Assembly: GCF_034555935.1 (NCBI RefSeq)
Contig: NZ_JAYDCJ010000003.1
Coordinates: 310,001 to 374,000, forward strand
Reading direction: 5' to 3'
Origin: Marinobacter qingdaonensis
GTDB taxonomy: Bacteria > Pseudomonadota > Gammaproteobacteria > Pseudomonadales > Oleiphilaceae
Length of the DNA: 64,000 nt
The notes below the pieces were generated by a model. It ran no database searches, was not told the DNA's origin, and saw only the letters and a program-made list of their open reading frames with translations. The position numbers and the translations under genes were made by a program. Positions 25,660-35,513 of the stretch are shown piece by piece. How positions within the stretch are numbered: the first letter of the stretch is position 1; every line of letters begins with the position of its first letter.

Positions 25660-26844
25660 TCACACCACCTCGAACAGGCCAGCCGCGCCCTGGCCACCGC
25701 CGATGCACATGGTAACCACCACGTACTTGGCACCGCGACGCTTGCCCTCGATCAGGGCATGGCCGGTCAGCCGGGACCCGGTCACACCGTAGGGGTGACC
25801 GATGGCGATGGAGCCGCCGTTGACGTTGAGTTTGTCCATGGGAATGCCCAACCGGTCCCGGCAGTACACCACCTGGGAGGCAAAGGCTTCGTTCAGTTCC
25901 CACAGATCAATATCGTCCATGGTCAGGCCATTGCGCTGCAACAACCGCGGAATTGCGTACACCGGGCCGATGCCCATTTCGTCCGGCTCACAGCCGGCGA
26001 CGGCAAAGCCCCGGAAGATGCCCATGGGCTCGATGTTGTTCTGTTCGGCAAAGGTGCTGTTCATGACCGTGCATACGGAGGCGCCGTCGGACAGCTGGCT
26101 GGCGTTGCCGGCGGTGACAAACTGGTCTTCGCCGCGCACCGGATCCAGGCCCTGCAGGCCTTCGAGGGTGGTGTTCGGGCGATTGCACTCGTCCCGGTTC
26201 AGGGTAACGTCGCGCTCACTGATCTCGCCGGTTTCCTTGTTCTTCACCAGCATGGTGGCGTCGAACGGCACGATTTCATCATCAAACCGGCCCGCTTCCT
26301 GGGCCGCGGCCGTGCGCTGCTGGGAGATCAGGGCGTATTCGTCCTGGGCCTCACGGCTGACCTGGTAGCGCTGGGCCACGATATCCGCCGTTTCAATCAT
26401 CGACAGGTACAGTTCGGGCTTGTGTTTCATCAGCCATTCATTGCGAGCATGAAAGCTGTTGAGCTTGTCGTTCTGCACCAGGGAGATGGATTCCACGCCA
26501 CCGGCGACCATGGCCGGTACCTTTTCGGACACCACCCGCTGGGCGGCGATGGCGATGGACTGCAGTCCGGAACTGCAGAACCGGTTGATGGACAGCCCGG
26601 CGGTGGTGGCCGGCAGGCCGGCGCGAATCGCCGCCAGCCGGGCCATGTTCTTGCCCTGGGCCCCTTCGTGGAAGGTGGCGCCCAGGATCACGTCCTCAAC
26701 CACCTCCGGGTCGATTCCGGCCCGCTCGACCGCGTGCCGGATCACGTGTCCGGCCAGGTCGACGCTGTGGGTGTTGTTCAGGGCGCCCCGGTAGGACTTG
26801 CCCAGACCGGTGCGCGCGGTGGAAACAATGACTGCATCTGACAT
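25660..26844 (-). CDS. Acetyl-CoA C-acyltransferase (3-ketoacyl-CoA thiolase)
   Basis: A 394-residue thiolase that cleaves 3-ketoacyl-CoA with CoA in beta-oxidation. The acyl-accepting Cys90 lies in [11 protein letters not shown]. The second His is in [15 protein letters not shown] and the third catalytic part is [15 protein letters not shown]. Length and motifs are complete. It starts 19 bases after the fadB-like stop, so the two enzymes of beta-oxidation are made together. It is FadA-like in role but not close enough to name by symbol. Confidence 0.9.
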   Translation of the reverse strand: MSDAVIVSTARTGLGKSYRGALNNTHSVDLAGHVIRHAVERAGIDPEVVEDVILGATFHEGAQGKNMARLAAIRAGLPATTAGLSINRFCSSGLQSIAIAAQRVVSEKVPAMVAGGVESISLVQNDKLNSFHARNEWLMKHKPELYLSMIETADIVAQRYQVSREAQDEYALISQQRTAAAQEAGRFDDEIVPFDATMLVKNKETGEISERDVTLNRDECNRPNTTLEGLQGLDPVRGEDQFVTAGNASQLSDGASVCTVMNSTFAEQNNIEPMGIFRGFAVAGCEPDEMGIGPVYAIPRLLQRNGLTMDDIDLWELNEAFASQVVYCRDRLGIPMDKLNVNGGSIAIGHPYGVTGSRLTGHALIEGKRRGAKYVVVTMCIGGGQGAAGLFEVV

Positions 26845-26863
26845 GGAAAGCTCCCGAATTGGG

Positions 26864-28957
26864 TTAGAGATCGCCGAAGGAACGGCCGTCGGCCACCAGC
26901 TTCTTCAGCAGCGCCGACGGCTGCCACTGGTCGCCACCAAGCTCGTCGTAGTACTTCTCGACCGCGTTCAGGATGGTGTCCAGGCCAATCTGGTCGGCCC
27001 AGAACATGGGGCCACCGCGGTAGGCCGGGAAGCCGTAGCCGTAGATCCAGACGATGTCGATGTCCAGCGAACGATCGGCGATGCCTTCCTCCAGGATTTT
27101 CGCGCCTTCGTTGATCATCACGAACATGCAGCGCTCCAGGATCTCCTGGTCGGTGATCTGGCGCGGGGTAATGCCCTGCTCCTTGCGGAATTCCTCGATG
27201 ATGGCGTCAACGGCCGGGTCGGGGATGGGCTTGCGGCTGCCTTCCTCGTAGCGGTAGACCCCGGCCATGGTCTTCTGGCCCAAGCGGTCCTGCTCGGCCA
27301 GCTTGTCGAGCCAGCTCAGGGGCACGTCCTCTCCGGAATTGCGGCGCTCCTGACGGATGCGGTAGCCGACGTCGATGCCCGCCAGGTCCGACATGGCGAA
27401 CTGACCCATGGGGTAGCCCAGGTCGGTCAGGACCTTGTCCACCTGTTGGGGCGTGGCGCCTTCGTTCACCAGCGCCATGGCCTCGGCGCCGCGCTTGTGC
27501 AGCATGCGGTTGCCGACGAAGCCGTAGCAGTTGCCGACCAGCACACCAACCTTCTTGATCTTCTTGGCCACCGCCATGACCGTGGCCTTGACCTCATCCG
27601 AGGTCTGGCTGCCGCGCACGTTTTCCAGCAACTTCATCACGTTGGCCGGGCTGAAGAAGTGCATGCCGACCACGTCCTGGGGCCGCGCGGTGGCGGAGGC
27701 AATCTCGTCGATGTCCAGGGTGGAGGTGTTGGACGCCAGGATGGCGCCGGGTTTGCACACGGCGTCGAGCTTGGCAAAGATTTCCTTCTTGATCGCCATG
27801 TTCTCGAACACCGCCTCGATCACCATGTCGGCGTCCTTGAAGTCGTCGTAAGTCAGGCTGCCAGTGATCAGCGCCATCCGCTCTTCCACCTGCTGCTGGC
27901 TGATGCGACCCTTCTTGGCGGAGTTCTCGTAGTTCTTGCGGATGACGCCCAGGCCCTTGTCCAGGGCTTCCTGTTTGACTTCCACCAGGGTGACCGGAAT
28001 GCCGACGTTGGCGAAGTTCATGGCGATGCCACCGCCCATGGTACCGGCACCGATGATGCCGACGCTGTTCACGTCCCGTACCGGCGTGTCCTTGGCCAGG
28101 CCCTTGACCTTGGACACCTCGCGCTCGGCGAAGAAGGCGTGGATCAGACCGGCACGCTGGGGCGACGCCATGCATTCGGAGAACAGGGCGCGTTCGCGCT
28201 GAAGGCCCTCGTCGAACGGTAGGGTAAAGGCCGCTTCGACCGCGTCGACGCACTTGAACGGCGAGAACAGGCCACGGGCTTTCTTTTCCAGGGCGGCGCG
28301 GAATTCATCGAAGACCTCGCTGCCCTTGTCGGCCTCGACCTTGTCGGTCAGGTCGCGCACCCGGCGCACCGGCCAGCCTTCCTCGACGGCCTTGCGGGCG
28401 TAGGCCAGGCCCACCTCGCGGATGTCGTCACCGGCCTCGACCGCATCGACAATGCCCAGTTCCAGGGCCTGCGGCGCGGCCACGAAGTCACCGGTGGTGA
28501 TCATTTCCAGCGCCTTGCGGGCGCCGGTCAGGCGGGGCAGACGCTGGGTGCCGCCGGCACCGGGCAGCAGGCCCAGCTTCACTTCCGGCAGGCCAACCTT
28601 GGCACTGCCCAGGGCAACGCGGTAATGGCAGCCCAGGGCCGTTTCCAGACCACCACCCAGGGCGGTACCGTGGATGGCGGCAATCACCGGCTTGCTGCTG
28701 TTCTCGAACTGGTTCATGACCTCGGGCAACACCGGCTCCTGAATCGGCTTGCCGAATTCACGGATATCGGCGCCGGCGATGAAGGTGCGGCCTTCGCACA
28801 CCAGCAGCAGAACCTTGGCCTCGGCGTCCGCCAGGCCCTGGTTCAGGGCCGCGAGCAGGCCGGAACGAACCGCATGGCCCAGGGCATTGACCGGCGGATA
28901 GTTAACAGTGATCACGCCAACGCTGCCGTCACGGTTATAGGTTACGACCTCAGACAT
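26864..28957 (-). CDS. Bifunctional enoyl-CoA hydratase / 3-hydroxyacyl-CoA dehydrogenase
   Basis: A 697-residue multifunctional beta-oxidation enzyme. The N-terminal crotonase domain (about 1-190) has [19 protein letters not shown] and [18 protein letters not shown], with both catalytic Glu present. The dehydrogenase domain (about 295-580) starts with the NAD site [20 protein letters not shown] and has [16 protein letters not shown] with the catalytic His. The C-terminus ([19 protein letters not shown]) is typical. It is first in the fadB-thiolase-aldehyde dehydrogenase series. The region before it (28958-29062) has no operator I can name. Confidence 0.92.
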   Translation of the reverse strand: MSEVVTYNRDGSVGVITVNYPPVNALGHAVRSGLLAALNQGLADAEAKVLLLVCEGRTFIAGADIREFGKPIQEPVLPEVMNQFENSSKPVIAAIHGTALGGGLETALGCHYRVALGSAKVGLPEVKLGLLPGAGGTQRLPRLTGARKALEMITTGDFVAAPQALELGIVDAVEAGDDIREVGLAYARKAVEEGWPVRRVRDLTDKVEADKGSEVFDEFRAALEKKARGLFSPFKCVDAVEAAFTLPFDEGLQRERALFSECMASPQRAGLIHAFFAEREVSKVKGLAKDTPVRDVNSVGIIGAGTMGGGIAMNFANVGIPVTLVEVKQEALDKGLGVIRKNYENSAKKGRISQQQVEERMALITGSLTYDDFKDADMVIEAVFENMAIKKEIFAKLDAVCKPGAILASNTSTLDIDEIASATARPQDVVGMHFFSPANVMKLLENVRGSQTSDEVKATVMAVAKKIKKVGVLVGNCYGFVGNRMLHKRGAEAMALVNEGATPQQVDKVLTDLGYPMGQFAMSDLAGIDVGYRIRQERRNSGEDVPLSWLDKLAEQDRLGQKTMAGVYRYEEGSRKPIPDPAVDAIIEEFRKEQGITPRQITDQEILERCMFVMINEGAKILEEGIADRSLDIDIVWIYGYGFPAYRGGPMFWADQIGLDTILNAVEKYYDELGGDQWQPSALLKKLVADGRSFGDL

Positions 28958-29062
28958 ATGCTCTCCTCGCCTAATATGGAATCTAGTTTTAACAAGCGAA
29001 ACTTAGGAACGATTTAATAGGAGTTTTTTCGTGGTTTCAACCATGAATTAAAGACCGGGCAT

Positions 29063-29094
29063 AAAAAAACCGCAGAGTTGCCTCTGCGGTTTTT
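29063..29094. terminator. Bidirectional terminator behind the IclR gene
   Basis: AAAACCGCAGAG (29066-29077) and CTCTGCGGTTTT (29082-29093) form a 12-base perfect stem with loop TTGC. On the minus strand the stem is followed by a run of seven T, directly downstream of the IclR gene stop at 29144. On the plus strand the stem ends in five T. Confidence 0.9.
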
Positions 29095-29143
29095 CAGGTT
29101 TGAGCCGATTGGGCGCGGTGGTCGCCGGCGCTCCGGTGGCCGG

Positions 29144-29971
29144 TCAGACGCCCAGGGACTCGATATCGCTGGCCAGCATCGCCAGCTGGTGGGCGATGGA
29201 TTCGCGCAGCTTCTCGCCGGACACCAGGTAGGACGGCGCGGCACAGGTCAGCGCCATAATGGTGCCGTCCTGCAGGTGGATGGGCACGCCGGCGGAGTTG
29301 ATGTTGCGATCCCACTCCCCCAGGGACAGACAGAAGCCGTGCTTCTCGAAGTCTTCCTTGGCCCGGTCCAGGCCTTCTTTCTTCTCGAGCCAGCCGGCCG
29401 GCCCGTACTTGGCTTCCATGGCGTCGTCGATGGTCTTGCGGGCCTTGTCGGTGATCGCGCAGTAATAGGCGCGACCGGCCGAGGTGGTGGCCATCGGCAA
29501 CTTGAGACCGATGTCCATGCGCAACAGGGACGCCTCTGGCGGCAACCGGTTTTCCACGTAGATCATGTGCAGGCGGTCACGGCAGGTCAGACCGATGGAC
29601 ATGTTGGTCTGGCGGGCAAACTCGTCCATGTACGGCTTGGCAAGCTGGCGCACTTTCAGGTTGGAGACGTAGGCATAACCCAGGGCCAGGACGCCGGAGC
29701 TGAGCTGGTACTTTTCCAGCTGCTGGTTGTAGCTCAGGTATCCCAGTTTGGTCAGGGTGTAGGTCATGCGCGACACGGTCGGCTTGGGCAGCCCGGTGAT
29801 CCGCGCGATGTCCTGGTTGCCCAGGATGACCGAGCCCTGGCTGAAGGCGCGCAGGACATCAAGCCCACGGGAGAGCGCCTCAACAAATTTGCGGTCTTTT
29901 TCCGGCTTTACCGGTTCGCCATCACCGGAGGCAACCATGAGTTCCGGTGAGGTGGTCTGTGCTTTCGACAT
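29144..29971 (-). CDS. IclR-family transcriptional regulator
   Basis: A 275-residue regulator. The N-terminal winged helix (about 25-90) has FVEALSRGLDVLRAFSQG and ARITGLPKPTVSRMTYTLTK. The effector domain (about 105-270) includes LGLTCRD-like and GRAYYCAITDKAR segments and ends in a conserved helix. It is of the PcaR/PobR-like branch by general form, which often controls catabolism of aromatic acids. ATG 29971 has GGAGGG upstream. The gene is divergent from the GhrA-like gene, and the shared 274 bases hold a perfect inverted repeat at 30104-30128. Confidence 0.88.
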   Translation of the reverse strand: MSKAQTTSPELMVASGDGEPVKPEKDRKFVEALSRGLDVLRAFSQGSVILGNQDIARITGLPKPTVSRMTYTLTKLGYLSYNQQLEKYQLSSGVLALGYAYVSNLKVRQLAKPYMDEFARQTNMSIGLTCRDRLHMIYVENRLPPEASLLRMDIGLKLPMATTSAGRAYYCAITDKARKTIDDAMEAKYGPAGWLEKKEGLDRAKEDFEKHGFCLSLGEWDRNINSAGVPIHLQDGTIMALTCAAPSYLVSGEKLRESIAHQLAMLASDIESLGV

Positions 29972-30103
29972 AATAGTAGGCGCCCTCCAACAGCATCGCC
30001 TGATCCGGTGGCTCCAAGCTTGGCCACCCATTTTAAAGATGCGGTATTTTAATGGTTCGAAAAATCAAGTACCACAAAGTCTTTTCAAAAATCGTGCCGA
30101 ATG

Positions 30104-30128
30104 TGAAACACTCTTTCTTTGTGTTTCA
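30104..30128. promoter_or_regulatory. Inverted repeat, candidate IclR operator
   Basis: TGAAACAC (30104-30111) and GTGTTTCA (30121-30128) are perfect reverse complements separated by nine bases. The site lies between the divergent IclR and GhrA-like genes, where autoregulation is common for this family. Binding is not shown. Confidence 0.5.
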
Positions 30129-30245
30129 AAATTCTCCGGCGGGAGTGATGCCCGACTGGACCCTCACCAACCGCTTTCGACACATCGTTCTGCTGATCGA
30201 AACAGCATAACCAGTTAAACGACACTTTTCGAATACGGAGCTGCC

Positions 30246-31175
30246 ATGAAAGTCCTGTTTGTTGCCGGCGATCCCAAACCCGAACGCTGGACCCGCCCCA
30301 TTCAGGAGCACCTGCCCGACGCCGAGGTGATCGCCTGGGACCCGAACGGCGGCACCGTCAACGCCGACTACGCCATTGTCTGGCAACCGCCGGCGGCCCT
30401 GTTCGAGCGTGAACCCGGCCTGAAGGCGGTGTTCAATCTCGGGGCCGGGGTGGACGGCCTGATGGCGCTGCCCTACCTGCCGCCGGAACTCACCGTCGTG
30501 CGTCTGGAAGACGCCGGCATGTCGGCCCAGATGGCCGAGTACGTCCTGCACCAGGTGGTCGACATCAGCCGCGGCATGGCCCGTTACCGCGACCAGCAGG
30601 CTGAGGCCCGCTGGCAGATCCACCGACCGACCCAGCGCCATCAGTGGCCAGTGGGCGCAATGGGCCTGGGCCAGATTGGCCAGCGCGTGGCCCGCACCCT
30701 AGCCGCCCTGGACTACCCGGTCAGCGGCTGGTCCCGTGGCGCGCACCAGCTGGAAGGCGTGACTACCTACGCCGGTACCGAGGACCTGGACAGGTTCCTG
30801 GGCGCCACTCGGGTCCTGGTCAACACCCTGCCCCTGACCGAACAGACCCGGGACCTGATTGACCGCCGCCTGCTCGGCAAGCTGCAGGCCGATGCGGTCG
30901 TGATCAACGTCGGTCGCGGCGAGCACCTGGTAGACCAGGACCTGCTGCAGGCGCTGGATGACGGCCGGGTCAGTCACGCCGTGCTGGACGTGTTCCGCCA
31001 GGAGCCGCTGCCAGCTGAGCACCCGTTCTGGCGCCACCCGTCCGTAACCATCACCCCACACGTCTCGGCCCGCACCCTGCGCGACACCACGATCGAGCAG
31101 ATCAGCACCAAGATCCGCGACCACGCCGCCGGGCGCGCCATTTCCGGCGTGGTCGACCGGTCACGGGGTTATTAA
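30246..31175 (+). CDS. ghrA: Glyoxylate/hydroxypyruvate reductase A-like 2-hydroxyacid dehydrogenase
   Basis: A 309-residue D-isomer-specific 2-hydroxyacid dehydrogenase of the GhrA type, which reduces glyoxylate and hydroxypyruvate with NADPH. The GhrA-like N-terminus is short. The dinucleotide site is MGLGQIGQRVARTL; a GWSRG loop follows, which favours NADPH. Catalytic Arg lies in INVGRGEHL, Glu in VFRQEPLP, and His in TPHVSARTL. GGAG lies five bases before the ATG. It stands alone on the plus strand, divergent from the IclR gene and convergent with an uncharacterised permease. Confidence 0.85.
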   Translation: MKVLFVAGDPKPERWTRPIQEHLPDAEVIAWDPNGGTVNADYAIVWQPPAALFEREPGLKAVFNLGAGVDGLMALPYLPPELTVVRLEDAGMSAQMAEYVLHQVVDISRGMARYRDQQAEARWQIHRPTQRHQWPVGAMGLGQIGQRVARTLAALDYPVSGWSRGAHQLEGVTTYAGTEDLDRFLGATRVLVNTLPLTEQTRDLIDRRLLGKLQADAVVINVGRGEHLVDQDLLQALDDGRVSHAVLDVFRQEPLPAEHPFWRHPSVTITPHVSARTLRDTTIEQISTKIRDHAAGRAISGVVDRSRGY

Positions 31176-31196
31176 GCCGGTTATTAAGACCGGTTA

Positions 31197-32543
31197 TCAG
31201 GACCGGGTAATCACTGCCAGAAACGCCAGCAACAGGGGGATGGCAAGCAGCACAAAGGTGCCGTTCCACCGGAATGCCACCTTCCAGCGGGACACCTGGC
31301 CAAAGCGCGACAGCAGCATGACCGCGGGGCCGAACGGCGACAGCATCATGGCCAGGGAAAACCCGGTGACCAGCGCCAGGGAAATGGGCAGCGGGTCCAT
31401 GCCCTGGGCCACCAGGGGCGGCAACAACCCGGCCTGAATGCTGAGCACGGTAATCGGAATGATGCCGATGGCCGACAACAACGGCATCATCAGCAGTCCA
31501 CCCGCGGCCAGCAGGAACACCCCCGCCCCCGACGTCGCCAGTCCCGCCAGCGCGTCCCTGGGAATCACCCCGGACAGGGCGACACCCAGAATCGCCGACG
31601 CGGCAAAAATCGCCATTTCGTTCACCATCGACGCCACCTGGGTCGCCCCCTCCTGGGCCGCCGCGGCCGGCGCCCGGTCCCGCCAGAGCATGTAGCCCAG
31701 GGTGATGCCGGGCACCACCAGCATGGCGGCGGCGGAGACTTTCAGGTCGGTCAGGGCCACCAGCAGGCCCATGCCGGCAAACACCGCCAGCATCAACTGC
31801 ATCAGCTTCCCGGTGCCCTCGGGCCAGCCGTCCAGGGCCACCCGTTCGGCGCTGACCTGACGGAACCGGCGCTGCTCCAGGAGCCAGCCCAGCAGTACCA
31901 GACCCGCGGCCACCAGGATCCCGAACGGCACCAGCATGGACCAGCTTAGGTCGGTAAGCTCGCGGGTCAGAATCGCCACCGCGACACTGGTGGGCGCCAC
32001 CAGGGGCACCAGGGAAAAACCGCGCAGGGCGCTGATCAACACGCTGCGGAGCCAGCGCAACCGGGACGGTCCGGTGATGCCCCGCTCCCGCAGGGTTTCG
32101 GATAAGGTGCCGCACAGCAGATTCATCATGCCGAAGTTCAGCACCGACGCCACCCCGCAACTGACCAGGGCGTATTTGGGGTAGAGCCAGACCGGCCGGC
32201 CACCGAGCAGGACATCGTGAATCCGGCGCAACACCTCGAAACGGCGCACCAGGCACTGCATCAGCCCCAGGCTGCCGAGAAAGGCGGCGTAGAACGCGGC
32301 ATCGGCGGCGGCCTTGACCAGCTGCCCGGCCGTCAGCTGGTCGTGATACACCAGCCCGGCGGTCACCGCCAGCGCCACCAACAACAGGCCCCGGGCGTAG
32401 CTCTGAAGGCGCCGGCCCGCCAGCAGGAAGCCCAGCAGAAACATCACCCCGGCCACCGCGCTCACCGGCTGGCTGCCCAGGCACATGGCCACCAGCTCCA
32501 ACAGCACGGCGGCCGCCAGCAACCAGGCCTGGACACCGGTCAT
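31197..32543 (-). CDS. Polytopic membrane protein, possible transporter
   Basis: A 448-residue very hydrophobic protein with about eleven membrane segments. I do not recognise the family firmly. A central stretch of about 170 residues carries the only long loops (LEQRRFRQVSAERVALDGWP). Conserved-looking pieces are SCGVASVLNFGMMNLLCG, VPLVAPTSVAVAIL and FSLAMMLSPFGPAVMLLSRF. Two halves with similar glycine and proline patterns suggest an ion-transporter-like or DUF401-like permease. It is convergent with the GhrA-like gene and divergent from the thiolase gene, so its substrate could be linked to either pathway. Confidence 0.6.
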   Translation of the reverse strand: MTGVQAWLLAAAVLLELVAMCLGSQPVSAVAGVMFLLGFLLAGRRLQSYARGLLLVALAVTAGLVYHDQLTAGQLVKAAADAAFYAAFLGSLGLMQCLVRRFEVLRRIHDVLLGGRPVWLYPKYALVSCGVASVLNFGMMNLLCGTLSETLRERGITGPSRLRWLRSVLISALRGFSLVPLVAPTSVAVAILTRELTDLSWSMLVPFGILVAAGLVLLGWLLEQRRFRQVSAERVALDGWPEGTGKLMQLMLAVFAGMGLLVALTDLKVSAAAMLVVPGITLGYMLWRDRAPAAAAQEGATQVASMVNEMAIFAASAILGVALSGVIPRDALAGLATSGAGVFLLAAGGLLMMPLLSAIGIIPITVLSIQAGLLPPLVAQGMDPLPISLALVTGFSLAMMLSPFGPAVMLLSRFGQVSRWKVAFRWNGTFVLLAIPLLLAFLAVITRS

Positions 32544-32629
32544 GACCGCACCGTTTTCAGGGGAGTGGACTCTGCTTGCATTTCAAACATACCCGGATTA
32601 GTCTCTCAGTATTCAATTACAAAACTGTG

Positions 32630-32644
32630 TTTCGCTAAATGAAA
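32630..32644. promoter_or_regulatory. TTTC-N7-GAAA inverted repeat upstream of the thiolase gene
   Basis: TTTCGCTAAATGAAA lies in the 198-base divergent region before the thiolase and glutaryl-CoA dehydrogenase genes. Its half-sites resemble GTTTC/GAAAC of the repeat near the IclR gene, but the spacing differs. It may be an operator; support is weak. Confidence 0.25.
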
Positions 32645-32741
32645 TTAGTCTAGCACATTGTACAGGGCGGGGCCGGTAATGATCCATCCGGAGCCGCCAG
32701 CACTTTCGGACCCAGCGTCCGGCCCAACAGAGGAAGCCGCC

Positions 32742-33947
32742 ATGAGCGCCTATATCTATGACGGACTGAGAACCCCCTTCGGCCGCCACGCCGGCGGCCT
32801 GGCCAAGGTTCGTCCCGATGACCTGCTCGCCAGCGTGATCAAGGCCCTGGTGGAACGCAACGCGTTTGCCCCGGACGCCTACGAAGACGTGATCGCCGGC
32901 TGCACCAACCAGGCCGGTGAAGACGCCCGCAATCTGGCCCGCCACGCCGGCCTGCTCGCGGGACTGCCGGTGCAGACCGGGGGCCTGACCGTGAACCGGC
33001 TGTGTGGCTCCGGCCTGGCGGCGGTGATCGATGCCGCCCGCGCGATTCGCTGCGGCGAAGGCGATCTGTTCGTCGCCGGTGGCGCCGAGAGCATGAGCCG
33101 GGCTCCGTTTGTAATGGCCAAGAGCGAGTCGCCTTACAGCCGTGACTTCCGGGCCTTCGACAGCACCATCGGCGCACGCTTCCCGAACCCGCGCATTGAG
33201 CAGGCCTTTGGCGCCGACTCCATGCCGGAGACCGCCGACAACATCGCCCGGGAGCTGGACCTGGACCGGGGCCTGGTCGACCAGTTTGCCGCCCAGAGTC
33301 AGGCCCGATACGAGGCCGCCCGTCAGGACGGCTTCTACAATGACGAAATTCTGCCCATCGAGGTGCCCCAGGGCCGGAAGAAACCGGCGCTGATCGTGGC
33401 CGAGGACGAGCATCCGCGCCCCCAGTCCACCGTCGAGGCCCTGTCCGGCCTGCGCCCGCTGTTCGAAGGCGGCGTGGTGACCGCCGGTAACGCCTCCGGC
33501 ATCAACGACGGCGCCGCGGCCCTGATCATCGGCTCGCGCGAGGCCGGCGAACGGGCCGGTATCCAGCCGCGGGCGCGCATCGTGGCGTCCGCCATTGCCG
33601 GCGTACCGCCGGAGGTCATGGGCTATGGCCCGGTGCCCGCCAGCGAGAAAGCCTTGGCCCGGGCCGGCCTGAGCCTCAAGGATATGGACGTGATCGAGAT
33701 CAACGAGGCGTTCGCCGCCCAGGTGCTCGGCTGCACCACCCGACTGGGCATCGACCCAACCGATTCCCGGCTGAACCCGAATGGCGGCGCCATCGCGGTT
33801 GGCCATCCGCTCGGGGCGTCCGGCGCCCGCATTGCCCTTACCGCCACCCGCCAGCTGGAACGCAGCGGTGGCCGTTATGCCCTGATCAGCATGTGCATTG
33901 GCGTTGGCCAGGGCATTGCTGCTGTGATCGAACGGGTTAACCACTGA
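32742..33947 (+). CDS. Acetyl-CoA acetyltransferase (thiolase, 3-oxoadipyl-CoA-type)
   Basis: A 401-residue thiolase. The acylated Cys88 is in VNRLCGSGLAAVIDA, and the C-terminal motifs are GGAIAVGHPLGASGARI and LISMCIGVGQGIAA. N-terminus AYIYDGLRTPFGRHAGGLA is typical of the PcaF/BktB subgroup, which cleaves 3-oxoadipyl-CoA or similar. ATG 32742 has AGAGGAAG six bases upstream. Glutaryl-CoA dehydrogenase follows after 21 bases, pointing to dicarboxylic acid or lysine breakdown: glutaryl-CoA to crotonyl-CoA and on to acetyl-CoA. Confidence 0.88.
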   Translation: MSAYIYDGLRTPFGRHAGGLAKVRPDDLLASVIKALVERNAFAPDAYEDVIAGCTNQAGEDARNLARHAGLLAGLPVQTGGLTVNRLCGSGLAAVIDAARAIRCGEGDLFVAGGAESMSRAPFVMAKSESPYSRDFRAFDSTIGARFPNPRIEQAFGADSMPETADNIARELDLDRGLVDQFAAQSQARYEAARQDGFYNDEILPIEVPQGRKKPALIVAEDEHPRPQSTVEALSGLRPLFEGGVVTAGNASGINDGAAALIIGSREAGERAGIQPRARIVASAIAGVPPEVMGYGPVPASEKALARAGLSLKDMDVIEINEAFAAQVLGCTTRLGIDPTDSRLNPNGGAIAVGHPLGASGARIALTATRQLERSGGRYALISMCIGVGQGIAAVIERVNH

Positions 33948-33968
33948 TTTTTACTGAGGAGAGACACC

Positions 33969-35144
33969 ATGCCTTTGGCTTCCGCACCCTGGGATGACCT
34001 GCTGCAATTCGACAAGCAACTGGACGAAACCGAACGCCAGGTTCGGGACAGCATCCGCAGCTTCTGTGACCAACGCCTGATGCCCGGCATCATTGAGGCC
34101 AACCGTCACGAGAAATTCGACCGGTCCATTTTTAACGAGATGGGCGAACTGGGTATGCTCGGCGCCACCCTGCCCGAGGAATACGGTGGCCCCGGCCTGA
34201 ACCACGTGTGCTATGGCCTGATTGCCCGGGAAGTGGAGCGGGTGGATTCCGCCTACCGCTCCGCCCTGAGCGTGCAGTCGTCGCTGGTGATGCACCCGAT
34301 CCACGCCTTCGGCCAGGAAGAACTGAAGAAGCGCCTGCTGCCGAAGCTGGCTTCGGGCGAACTGGTGGGCTGTTTCGGCCTGACTGAGCCGAACCACGGT
34401 TCCGACCCGGCGGGCATGGAAACCCGGGCCAAGAAAGTGGATGGCGGTTACCTGGTGAGCGGCTCCAAGACCTGGATCACCAACTCGCCGATTGCTGACG
34501 TGTGCGTGGTCTGGGCCAAGCTCGACGGCAAAGTGACCGGATTCGTGATCGAGCGGGAGGGCGCGAAAGGCCTGGAAACCCCGAAGATCCCCGGCAAGTT
34601 CTCCCTGCGGGCGTCCGACACCGGCTCCATCTTCATGGACGAGGTGTTCGTACCCGAGGCCAACAAGCTGGATGTGGAAGGTCTGAAGGGACCGTTCAGC
34701 TGCCTGAACAAGGCCCGCTTCGGCATCAGCTGGGGCTCCCTGGGCGCTGCCGAATTCTGCTGGCACGCCGCGCGCAACTACACCCTGGAGCGTCAGCAGT
34801 TCGGTAAGCCCCTGGCCGCCAACCAGCTGGTCCAGAAGAAGCTGGTCGACATGCAGACCGAAATCACCCTCGGCCTGCAAGCCGCCCTTCAACTGGGCCG
34901 GATGATGGACGACGGCACCGCAACGCCGGATGCCATCTCATTGCTGAAGCGCAACAACTGTGGCAAGTCCCTGGACATCGCCCGGGTCGCCCGCGACATG
35001 CACGGCGGTAACGGCATTGCCGACGAATACCACGTCATCCGTCACGTCATGAACCTGGAAGCGGTCAACACCTATGAGGGCACTCACGATGTCCACGCGC
35101 TGATCCTGGGCCGTGGCCAGACCGGTATTCAGGCCTTCAGCTGA
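33969..35144 (+). CDS. gcdH: Glutaryl-CoA dehydrogenase
   Basis: A 391-residue acyl-CoA dehydrogenase of the GcdH subgroup, which oxidises and decarboxylates glutaryl-CoA to crotonyl-CoA using FAD. FAD/substrate motifs are [19 protein letters not shown] and [12 protein letters not shown]. The catalytic base Glu370 is in [16 protein letters not shown], the exact GcdH signature. Length agrees with the family. SD AGGAGAG precedes the ATG. It is co-transcribed with the thiolase and overlaps, by 16 bases at its 3' end, a small gene on the other strand. Confidence 0.93.
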   Translation: MPLASAPWDDLLQFDKQLDETERQVRDSIRSFCDQRLMPGIIEANRHEKFDRSIFNEMGELGMLGATLPEEYGGPGLNHVCYGLIAREVERVDSAYRSALSVQSSLVMHPIHAFGQEELKKRLLPKLASGELVGCFGLTEPNHGSDPAGMETRAKKVDGGYLVSGSKTWITNSPIADVCVVWAKLDGKVTGFVIEREGAKGLETPKIPGKFSLRASDTGSIFMDEVFVPEANKLDVEGLKGPFSCLNKARFGISWGSLGAAEFCWHAARNYTLERQQFGKPLAANQLVQKKLVDMQTEITLGLQAALQLGRMMDDGTATPDAISLLKRNNCGKSLDIARVARDMHGGNGIADEYHVIRHVMNLEAVNTYEGTHDVHALILGRGQTGIQAFS

Positions 35145-35437
35145 ACCACCCTGGAATCCGGGGCAAGGGCCAGGAGGTCGGAGCAAAGCTGACAGCCTGG
35201 CTCCTTGCACTCGGCGATTGAATGCTCGACGAATTTCCGTGCCTGCTCAGGCTCTTGCTTGCGCAGGCTACCGGTGCAGATCACCACGTGGCGGTAAAGT
35301 CCTTCAACCGCCTCCAGCCGTGACCGATACGGCCCCAGCTCCGGGATCTCCCGGGTGCGGACCAGCCACTGGCCCTCACGGGAAAGCAGTCGTTTCTCAA
35401 TTTCAAACAGCGGTCGGGTTGGAATTGCTCCGAACAT
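35129..35437 (-). CDS. Small Cys-containing hypothetical protein
   Basis: A 102-residue protein that I do not recognise. The second half has [13 protein letters not shown], a Cys-x5-Cys-x2-Cys arrangement, and the N-terminal half is rich in charged residues ([19 protein letters not shown]). GGAGGG lies eight bases before the ATG, which argues that it is real. No signal peptide or membrane segment is seen. It follows DUF1329 on the same strand after a hairpin that probably stops most of the upstream transcript. It overlaps the end of gcdH. Confidence 0.6.
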   Translation of the reverse strand: MFGAIPTRPLFEIEKRLLSREGQWLVRTREIPELGPYRSRLEAVEGLYRHVVICTGSLRKQEPEQARKFVEHSIAECKEPGCQLCSDLLALAPDSRVVQLKA

Positions 35438-35463
35438 CGTTAGTTCCCTCCGTTACACCAACA

Positions 35464-35494
35464 AACCCCGGGAGCGCCAGGCGCTGCCGGGGTT
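35464..35494 (-). terminator. Hairpin after the DUF1329 gene
   Basis: AACCCCGG / CCGGGGTT arms (35464-35471 and 35487-35494) with an inner GCGC stem, 20 bases after the DUF1329 stop on the minus strand and followed by TGTT. The T run is short, so it may only reduce transcription of the small gene behind it. Confidence 0.55.
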
Positions 35495-35513
35495 CATCGT
35501 TTCTATCACGCCA

